A stretch of DNA of 64,000 nt, taken from the NCBI GenBank assembly GCA_902801885.1, contig CADCJX010000008.1, forward strand, positions 1 through 64,000. The letters run 5' to 3'. Every line of letters begins with the position of its first letter. Within the stretch, counting starts at the first letter, position 1. The notes beneath the pieces are model-generated. The model saw only the letters and a list, made by a program, of their open reading frames with translations, was not told the DNA's origin and did no database searches. The translations under genes were made by a program, and so were the position numbers. The DNA comes from an uncultured Bacteroidia bacterium (lineage in GTDB: Bacteria; Bacteroidota; Bacteroidia; Bacteroidales; UBA932). Positions 54,200 through 64,000 of the stretch are shown piece by piece.

Positions 54200-54652
54200 C
54201 TATCTCTCCTGAGATAGCTGGTCGGCAATATTCAAGAATTCTTCGTTCGAAATCTCACTGGCCTCGTATTTTTCCTTGGCCCAGATCTCTATCTTGTAAT
54301 CGTTGCCCGAGAAGACTACCTCTTTCGTTACACCAATTGACTCCAGAAGCTTCTTGGGGATCGAGATGCGGCCGAGCTTGGCGTCCGGTTCGACGATTGC
54401 CCTGCCACGCATGTACTCTCTCCAGAAAGCGGCGTGAGCACGATTAAAGATGTTGAGTTTCTTTTTGACCTCTTCACTCTGGCGCTCCCACTCCTCGAAG
54501 GTGTACATCTCGAGGCAGGAAGTGAAGATATCTTTCTTCACCACGAACCTCATGTCACCTTCGGCAGGCATCAAAGACTTGAACGGCGCGGGGAAGACAA
54601 CCCTCCCTTTGTCGTCAATCTTCGAAGTGTATTCGCCGATGAATGTGATCAT
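54200..54652 (-). CDS. mraZ: transcriptional regulator MraZ
   Basis: 150 residues from the ATG at 54650-54652 (MITFIGEYTSKIDDKGRVVFP); a GTG at 54670 is the only longer option. Two AbrB-like half-repeats carry the DxGR signature: DDKGRVVFPAPFK and the second DAKLGRISIPKKLLE. MraZ forms rings that bind direct repeats at its own promoter and represses the dcw operon. Four such repeats lie upstream, at 54697-54731. Confidence 0.95.
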   Translation of the reverse strand: MITFIGEYTSKIDDKGRVVFPAPFKSLMPAEGDMRFVVKKDIFTSCLEMYTFEEWERQSEEVKKKLNIFNRAHAAFWREYMRGRAIVEPDAKLGRISIPKKLLESIGVTKEVVFSGNDYKIEIWAKEKYEASEISNEEFLNIADQLSQER

Positions 54653-54679
54653 AATCTTTTCGCCTTTCACGCTTGGTTA

Positions 54680-54687
54680 CAAAGATA
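54680..54687 (-). promoter_or_regulatory. -7 promoter box of the mraZ/dcw operon
   Basis: The minus strand reads TATCTTTG, a full TAnnTTTG match 28 bases before the mraZ ATG. The four MraZ-type repeats start ten bases further upstream. Confidence 0.7.
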
Positions 54688-54696
54688 GCAATTATT

Positions 54697-54731
54697 TTCC
54701 ACTTTCTTCCACTGCTTTCCAAATTTTTCCA
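54697..54731 (-). promoter_or_regulatory. four decamer direct repeats, candidate MraZ operator
   Basis: On the minus strand TGGAA occurs four times at exactly ten-base spacing (plus-strand TTCCA at 54697-54701, 54707-54711, 54717-54721 and 54727-54731). MraZ of other bacteria binds several short TGGGN-like direct repeats spaced one helical turn apart, on its own promoter. The position just upstream of the -7 box suits autorepression. Confidence 0.7.
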
Positions 54732-54750
54732 CATCTTTTTCAACAACATA

Positions 54751-54779
54751 GAAAAGGCACCCCGGTAAAGGATGCCTTT
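54751..54779 (-). terminator. intrinsic terminator after the sialidase gene
   Basis: AAAGGCA and TGCCTTT, with adjacent CC/GG pairs, form a stem around a short A/T-rich loop. The minus-strand continuation is TTCTATG, a modest T-tract. It separates the sialidase transcript from the mraZ promoter. Confidence 0.5.
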
Positions 54780-54803
54780 GTGTTTTCGGATGTAGGTTTA
54801 TGG

Positions 54804-56375
54804 TCAGCGGATGTCCTCTAGCCTGACAGCCTGGAAGACCAGTTGTGAGGTGCTTCCTTCGTAGAGGATTCCGAGGGTCTGACTGTCGATCATGGCCATG
54901 CAGGAATATCCCCATCCGCCTTCTTCATCGAGCAGCAGAGATCGGTTCCAGGTAACTCCGAGATCATCGCTGGCCTTGATGGTGAACATGTTCCTGGTCT
55001 TGGTGGAAGCCGGGTTTGCAAAGAGCATGGTGCTGCCCGCCTTGAGGATGCTGGCCTGGCAGACCGGTTCGATCAGGGTGTTGTTTGAGGAATGGGGAGT
55101 CCATGTCTTTCCAAGGTCGGATGTGGTGAACACCTTCCTGGTCCTGTCCTGGGTCCCATGGTTACGCATGTTCAGCATCAGGACTCCTGGCTGGACCTCC
55201 ACGACCTGGTCTTCGCAGACATGGTCGGTCGCCATGTTGGAAACGGTCCATGTGGCCCCATGGTCCTTGCTGAACATTATCCCAGCAGAGGGGATCTTGT
55301 CCTTGTCCCAGACCTGGATGGGGACGACCAGGGTTCCGTCCTGCATCGTGATTCCACAACCCGGGCCCTGGAAGATGGTCGAAGAGGAGGGGTCCTTGAC
55401 CTGTGGAGTGATGCTGACTGGCACGGACCAGGTCTTCCCGCCGTCCGAACTCTTCACGACAGCGAGTTGGGCCACGTCGATCGGGTCAAGGCCGGACTTG
55501 GAATTGAAGATCGAATAGCTTCCTTCGAGGCCATGGGCCCATATCGCGAATATGAATATATCTCCAGTGACCTCATCAACCAGCACGCAGGGATCTCCTG
55601 TTCCGTTCTGGTCCTTTGGAAGCCCTCCGTATTCGCCCATGTCCATGGCAACTTTCATCTTACTCCATGTTTTTCCTCCGTCCTTGCTTGTCTGGACGCC
55701 GATGTCGATGTCTGACTGCAGGTCGTAGGATGAAGTCCAGCGGATGTCATAGACAGCGATAAGGTCTCCGGACTTGGTTCTGGCAAGGGCGGGGATCCTG
55801 TAGGTGTCGGAACCGTCGTCACCCCGGTTCCGCAGCGCCAGGGCATAACGTCTTCCGGTTGATGTGCCATGTTCGTTGACTGTCGCCCTGGCGCCGTCCA
55901 AGGTTATAGAAGTGACGGAGCAGTTGAAAGTGTCCGAGAGACCGACCTTTGCAGAGGATACATTCATGCTGACATAGAAATGGTTGTCTCCCTTCACAAG
56001 AGGCCTGTCAAAAGTCAGGACGACCCGGCCGGACTTGGGTTTCAACTTGCATGCGTCTGCAACAGAACGGCTTCCGTACCAGGCATTCTGTCCTGCCCCC
56101 CACGAACTGAACTGGTCCTTGATTATGTTGGACTTGGTTCTTGAGACTATAGGGGAGATTGTACCAATGTAGACAAGCCGGATGTCCTTGATGGCCTTGA
56201 GAGGGATGCCTTCGAGGGAAACTTCGACTTCACCTGACACCTGTCCTGAGTTTTCACGGGAAATGACTATTTCCGAGACCACGTTGTACTCCCGGTCAAG
56301 GATCAGGGGAATCCTTGGATTGTAAACTTCAACGGCTGCTGCAGCCAGAAAGGAAGTAAGAAATGACAGTAACAT
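54804..56375 (-). CDS. secreted exo-alpha-sialidase (GH33)
   Basis: 523 residues. The N-terminus MLLSFLTSFLAAAAVEV is a probable signal peptide. Residues 15-170 are a beta-sandwich of the kind preceding bacterial sialidase propellers; the propeller has YRIP at 192-195, with the substrate-carboxylate-binding arginine, and Asp-box repeats SKDGGKTWS (230-238), SSDGGKTWS, SKDHGATWT and TSDLGKTWT. The enzyme would release terminal sialic acid from host glycans in the periplasm or at the surface. It stands alone; no nan catabolic or transport genes are beside it. The catalytic Glu and Tyr were not pinpointed. Confidence 0.9.
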   Translation of the reverse strand: MLLSFLTSFLAAAAVEVYNPRIPLILDREYNVVSEIVISRENSGQVSGEVEVSLEGIPLKAIKDIRLVYIGTISPIVSRTKSNIIKDQFSSWGAGQNAWYGSRSVADACKLKPKSGRVVLTFDRPLVKGDNHFYVSMNVSSAKVGLSDTFNCSVTSITLDGARATVNEHGTSTGRRYALALRNRGDDGSDTYRIPALARTKSGDLIAVYDIRWTSSYDLQSDIDIGVQTSKDGGKTWSKMKVAMDMGEYGGLPKDQNGTGDPCVLVDEVTGDIFIFAIWAHGLEGSYSIFNSKSGLDPIDVAQLAVVKSSDGGKTWSVPVSITPQVKDPSSSTIFQGPGCGITMQDGTLVVPIQVWDKDKIPSAGIMFSKDHGATWTVSNMATDHVCEDQVVEVQPGVLMLNMRNHGTQDRTRKVFTTSDLGKTWTPHSSNNTLIEPVCQASILKAGSTMLFANPASTKTRNMFTIKASDDLGVTWNRSLLLDEEGGWGYSCMAMIDSQTLGILYEGSTSQLVFQAVRLEDIR

Positions 56376-56388
56376 GATGGAAAGATAG

Positions 56389-56396
56389 CAAAAATA
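56389..56396 (-). promoter_or_regulatory. -7 promoter box for the sialidase gene
   Basis: The minus strand reads TATTTTTG, a TAnnTTTG match ending 13 bases before the sialidase ATG. It lies back to back with the plus-strand box at 56401. Confidence 0.5.
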
Positions 56397-56400
56397 TCTT

Positions 56401-56408
56401 TATCTTTG
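56401..56408 (+). promoter_or_regulatory. -7 promoter box for the glycosyltransferase operon
   Basis: TATCTTTG, a full TAnnTTTG match, 16 bases before the ATG at 56425. Confidence 0.6.
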
Positions 56409-56424
56409 TCCGATTGTATTGAAC

Positions 56425-57156
56425 ATGAACAAGACATCCGGCTACAGATTCACGATCATCGTCCCCGTATTCAACGAGGAGGACAATATCGTGAGGCTCG
56501 AAGAAACCCTGGCGTCATTTCTTCCGAAGTGCGTCTGCAAGGCTTGCGTCCTTTTCGTCGACGATGGTTCAAAGGACAGGAGCCTGGAGGGCATCAAGGG
56601 TATCTGCTCGAGGCATGAGGATTTCTTCTACATCTCCTTCGAGAAAAATTCAGGACTAAGTGCCGCAATCAAGGCTGGCTTCGATTATGCCTGCTCGGAT
56701 CTTGTCGGCTATATCGATGCGGACCTCCAGACAGATCCGGAAGACTTCAACCTTCTGCTGAAGGATATCGATGATTATTCAATGGTTATAGGAATACGTG
56801 CCGGCAGGAAGGATTCGTGGTTCAAGAACACCCAGTCCAGGATAGCCAATGGATTCCGCCGGATGATGACCCATGACGGCGCCCTTGACACCGGTTGCCC
56901 GCTGAAAGTCATCCATACTGACGTTGCCAGGAGAATCCCGATGTTCAAGGGCATGCACAGGTTTCTGCCCGCCCTGGTGCTTCTCCAGGACGGAGGATCC
57001 TACAAGCAAGTGCCGGTGAGGCATTACCCCAGGACTGCAGGAGTCTCTAAATACCATCTCTGGAACCGTCTCTGGGGACCGTTCGCCGATTGTTTCGCTT
57101 ATCGGTGGATGAAGCCTCGTTATTGCAATTATAAAGTGGGAGACAATAATTTATAG
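56425..57156 (+). CDS. GT2 glycosyltransferase, polyprenyl-phosphate sugar synthase type
   Basis: 243 residues from the ATG at 56425; a TTG two codons earlier is less likely. GT-A fold motifs are IIVPVFNEEDNIVRLEE, CVLFVDDGSKDRSLEG, and GYIDADLQTDPEDF with the DxD-like metal site, then a DPM1-like tail without membrane helices. Family members make a polyprenyl-phosphate sugar on the cytosolic face. The next two genes look like the flippase and the periplasmic transferase of the same pathway. Confidence 0.88.
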   Translation: MNKTSGYRFTIIVPVFNEEDNIVRLEETLASFLPKCVCKACVLFVDDGSKDRSLEGIKGICSRHEDFFYISFEKNSGLSAAIKAGFDYACSDLVGYIDADLQTDPEDFNLLLKDIDDYSMVIGIRAGRKDSWFKNTQSRIANGFRRMMTHDGALDTGCPLKVIHTDVARRIPMFKGMHRFLPALVLLQDGGSYKQVPVRHYPRTAGVSKYHLWNRLWGPFADCFAYRWMKPRYCNYKVGDNNL

Positions 57157-57162
57157 GCCACC

Positions 57163-57807
57163 ATGCACGGAATCCCTTACTGGATAGTCTACTCGATCGG
57201 CTTTGCAGCCCAGTTCTTCTTTGCGGGAAGGACGATTTTCCAGTGGCTTGATTCTGAAAGTAAGCAAAAGGTGACTTCTCCCTCGGCCTATTGGGGGCTG
57301 AGCGTTATCGCCGCCTGGCTGATGTTCGTCTACGGGGTGCTGAGGGATGATTTTTCCATCATCCTCGGACAATTCATCTCTTACTTCGTCTACTTGTGGA
57401 ACCTGGATGCCAAAGGCGTCTGGAAAAAGCTTTCAATCCTTTTGAAAGCGCTGCTGCTTGCCACTCCCGCAGTGGCTCTTGTGCTCCTGCTCCATGATGC
57501 AGGGAACTTCGTACGCAATATGTTCCATAACGAGAACATACCTCTCTGGCTTGTCATCTTCGGATCGGCAGGGCAGATAATATTCACATTGAGATTCGTG
57601 TACCAGTGGGCTTATTCCAGGAGGCGACATGAGAGCATGCTGCCTCGCGGTTTCTGGATAATAAGCCTCATCGGTTCAGGAGTGATCGTGGCCTATGGAA
57701 TATTCAGGAAAGATCCTGTCCTGATCCTCGGCCAGTCCTTCGGTTTCGTGGCTTACGTCAGGAATCTCATGATAGGGTTCAAGAAAAAGTCTGAAGAAAG
57801 GGTCTGA
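57163..57807 (+). CDS. tandem LpxB-N (LAB_N) membrane protein, probable lipid-sugar flippase
   Basis: 214 residues made of two copies of the lipid-A-disaccharide-synthase N-terminal domain: the first about 5-78 (QFFFAGRTIFQW, IILGQFISYFVYLWNL) and the second about 125-207 (IIFTLRFVYQWAY, LILGQSFGFVAYVRNL). Each repeat has about three short membrane helices. Despite the name, it has no LpxB catalytic domain. Its position between a polyprenyl-phosphate sugar synthase and an ArnT-like enzyme suggests the role that ArnE/F or GtrA play in flipping the lipid-linked sugar. Function is inferred from context. Confidence 0.75.
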   Translation: MHGIPYWIVYSIGFAAQFFFAGRTIFQWLDSESKQKVTSPSAYWGLSVIAAWLMFVYGVLRDDFSIILGQFISYFVYLWNLDAKGVWKKLSILLKALLLATPAVALVLLLHDAGNFVRNMFHNENIPLWLVIFGSAGQIIFTLRFVYQWAYSRRRHESMLPRGFWIISLIGSGVIVAYGIFRKDPVLILGQSFGFVAYVRNLMIGFKKKSEERV

Positions 57808-57809
57808 CA

Positions 57810-59510
57810 ATGAGAAAACATCCACTGCTATTGACTTTCATCTTCACCGCCCTGTGTCTTCTGCCGGTGATGCTGCTCAGGGATTTCACTCCTGACAATG
57901 AGCTCCGGTACCTCCAGATTGCAGACGAGGCCATAGAAAACGGGAACGTGTTTGCCTTTACTTTGCAGGGAGAGGCCTATGCCGACAAACCTCCGCTTTA
58001 CCTGTGGCTGGTCATCCTGTCCAGGCTTCTTCTGGGGAAGCATTCCATGCTGATCCTCTCACTGTTCTCCCTTATCCCGGCATTCATAACGATCCATGTC
58101 ATGGACAAATGGGTAAAGCCCGGAGGAGCTGTCGACAGGATAAGCGTGGCCTTCATGATGATGACCTGCGCCTTGTTCCTCGGCGCATCGGTTTTCCTGA
58201 GGATGGACATGCTGATGACCATGTTCATCGTCCTGGCCCTCTATTCATTCTGGAAGCTGTACGAAGACCATTCGTCAGGCTCGGGGACAGTGAACAGGAA
58301 GCTGCATGAGATCCTCCTTCCGGTCTGGATCTTCCTTGCGCTTTTCACCAAAGGTCCGGTCGGCATCCTGATGCCACCCCTTGCAATCATCTGTTTCCTC
58401 CTTTTGAAAAAGAAAGGCAGTGAGATCGGCAGGTACCTGGGCTGGAAGACCTGGGGAATAATTGCAGCACTCTGCGTGGTCTGGTTCACAGGAGTCTATC
58501 TTGACGGTGGCAAGGACTACCTCAATAACCTCCTGTTCCACCAGACAATGGGCAGGGCTGTCAATTCTTTCCATCACAAGGCCCCGTTCTGGTACTATTT
58601 CACTGCGATATGGTACATCGTGGCTCCCTACATGTTCCTTCTTGTAGGCGCTATTGTCATCTCCCTGATTGACAGCATCCGTTCCTGTCATCCTGAGCGC
58701 AGCGAAGGATCATGTCGCAGCGAAGGACCGAATGACAAGGAAGTGTTCTTCCTTGTGACGATAGTCTCCACATTCGTGATGCTTTCCATTTTCAGCGGCA
58801 AACTGGCGATCTACCTTGCTCCGATAATGCCCTTCATGGTCATGCTGTTAGTAGAGGTCCTTCGGAGAACCGGATGGCAGAAATGGATGACATGGACGCT
58901 TGCAGTTCCCTTGATCCTGATTGCAGCAATCGGTGTCGCTGCCCTGGGAGTCCTGCTTTTCACCGGCCCTGAAGGACGGCTTGCGGACCTGATCTCACCC
59001 TATCCTTTCCTCCGTTCCGGCATGGTGAAGTTCGCCCTGTTCATGCTTTCCCTCGGATTCATCCTGGCAACATATTCATTGTTCAAGGGGCGTCCTGCAA
59101 TCTGCCTGATCTTCACGGGAGCGTCAATGCTCCTTTCTGTGTACGCAGCCTCATCCGTACTGCCTCAGGCGAATGACTGGATAGGCTGGGGCAACCTGTG
59201 CAAGACTATATCACCGGAAGAAGAGGTGGCTACATTGTATCTTCGCAGGCCATATCCCATGAAGGTCTATCTAGGTAGGGAAGTGTCTGATTACCAGAGG
59301 GATTTTGAGGAGTTTTACAAGGCGGAGGCCGAAGACCGGAAGCCTTCCGACGGACCGCTTGTGCTGGTGACCCAAAGCAAGAGGCTTACCAGGGACGAGG
59401 CCCTTGGGGACTTCGTAAAGGGAAAGAGCCTGTGGTATGTCGGTCCTTACTGCCTGGTGCAGGTGGATCCGGAGGATGAGGAAAAGAACACATTATCAAA
59501 CGAACTATAA
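57810..59510 (+). CDS. ArnT-like membrane glycosyltransferase (GT83/GT39 type)
   Basis: 566 residues with about ten to twelve membrane helices. The first periplasmic loop has DFTPDNELRYLQIADEAIENG with the catalytic acidic motif, and YADKPPLYLWLVILS is the second conserved block, as in ArnT and other polyprenyl-phosphate-sugar:acceptor transferases. A soluble C-terminal domain follows (about 455-560). Residues about 292-308 are translated from a REP-like palindrome (SCHPERSEGSCRSEGPND) in a loop between helices. The acceptor is probably lipid A or another envelope glycan. Two bases after the tandem LpxB-N gene. Confidence 0.85.
   Translation: MRKHPLLLTFIFTALCLLPVMLLRDFTPDNELRYLQIADEAIENGNVFAFTLQGEAYADKPPLYLWLVILSRLLLGKHSMLILSLFSLIPAFITIHVMDKWVKPGGAVDRISVAFMMMTCALFLGASVFLRMDMLMTMFIVLALYSFWKLYEDHSSGSGTVNRKLHEILLPVWIFLALFTKGPVGILMPPLAIICFLLLKKKGSEIGRYLGWKTWGIIAALCVVWFTGVYLDGGKDYLNNLLFHQTMGRAVNSFHHKAPFWYYFTAIWYIVAPYMFLLVGAIVISLIDSIRSCHPERSEGSCRSEGPNDKEVFFLVTIVSTFVMLSIFSGKLAIYLAPIMPFMVMLLVEVLRRTGWQKWMTWTLAVPLILIAAIGVAALGVLLFTGPEGRLADLISPYPFLRSGMVKFALFMLSLGFILATYSLFKGRPAICLIFTGASMLLSVYAASSVLPQANDWIGWGNLCKTISPEEEVATLYLRRPYPMKVYLGREVSDYQRDFEEFYKAEAEDRKPSDGPLVLVTQSKRLTRDEALGDFVKGKSLWYVGPYCLVQVDPEDEEKNTLSNEL
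58686..58735. repeat. REP-like palindromes in the ArnT-like gene
   Basis: TGTCATCCTGAGCGCAGCG (58686-58704) with AAGGATC is the same family as the ftsA array at 40471, followed by a second partial copy (CGCAGCGAAGGACC and AATGACA, to about 58735). Translated in frame to CHPERSEGS. Confidence 0.75.
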
Positions 59511-59521
59511 ACAAAGCAGCT

Positions 59522-64000
<4,479 letters not shown>

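Noticed and set aside
57163-57807. lipid-A-disaccharide synthase (LpxB)
   Set aside because: Only the small N-terminal membrane domain is present, twice; the glycosyltransferase domain of LpxB is missing.

Overview
Nearly all of this window (about 1.1 kb to the end) looks like one chromosome segment of a Bacteroidales bacterium, probably from a gut or other host-associated or metagenomic source. The support is as follows. Genes are preceded by the Bacteroidetes -7 promoter box TAnnTTTG rather than by good Shine-Dalgarno sequences. The dcw cluster runs mraZ-rsmH-ftsL-ftsI-murE-mraY-murD-ftsW-murG-murC-ftsQ-ftsA-ftsZ without murF, as is usual in this phylum. FtsI carries a PASTA domain, there is an rseC-rnfBCDGEA operon, a type III glutamine synthetase and several glycan-active secreted enzymes. 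The first ~808 bases do not fit: they are strikingly AT-rich, use strong Shine-Dalgarno sites and encode the end of serC and most of a Firmicutes-like 3-phosphoglycerate dehydrogenase. The next ~290 bases start a Firmicutes-style lipoprotein that breaks into another reading frame near 1100. I read the left edge as one or two chimeric joins (assembly or library artefact, less likely transfer).

Layout. 1-2000: chimeric edge and a mobilization-like coiled-coil remnant. 2.0-9.1 kb (minus): a MacB-type efflux operon (ATPase, two FtsX permeases, a thioredoxin-fold lipoprotein) with a start-codon hairpin and a repeat-rich upstream region, next to a tRNA-Ser(GGA). 9.5-14.5 kb: a secreted beta-helix protein convergent with a two-gene redox operon, a NapH-NapG-like polyferredoxin fusion plus a Tat-exported iron-sulfur aldo/keto reductase, behind a near-perfect palindromic operator. 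14.5-20.2 kb (minus): alaS, an lptG::fmt gene fusion and thiamine pyrophosphokinase. 20.3-26.5 kb (plus): two M23 peptidases, a MerR-type regulator, a NIF3-family protein, a zinc-ribbon coiled coil, dnaB and a DUF3108 protein. 26.5-32.1 kb (plus): rseC and the Rnf ion-pumping complex. 32.1-37.3 kb: a small outer-membrane-type protein, a GH116 glycosidase, an SGNH hydrolase and an Ig-like lipoprotein. 37.3-54.7 kb (minus): gltX and the complete dcw division and peptidoglycan cluster, preceded by four direct repeats that look like a MraZ operator. 54.8-56.4 kb (minus): a sialidase. 56.4-59.5 kb (plus): a three-gene polyprenyl-phosphate glycosylation module (GT2, tandem LpxB-N membrane protein, ArnT-like transferase). 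59.5-64 kb (plus): glutamine-nitrogen genes (type III glutamine synthetase, CTP synthase, start of a PurF-type amidotransferase).

The points that most deserve a second look are the in-frame fusion of the LPS-export permease LptG to methionyl-tRNA formyltransferase; REP-like palindromes translated in-frame inside FtsA and inside the ArnT-like enzyme; the four decamer repeats at the mraZ promoter; the candidate quinol-to-periplasm electron route ending in an iron-sulfur aldo/keto reductase; and promoters so close to start codons that the mRNAs should be leaderless. No CRISPR array, intact transposase or prophage was seen. All functional calls come from reading motifs and context by eye, not from database searches.
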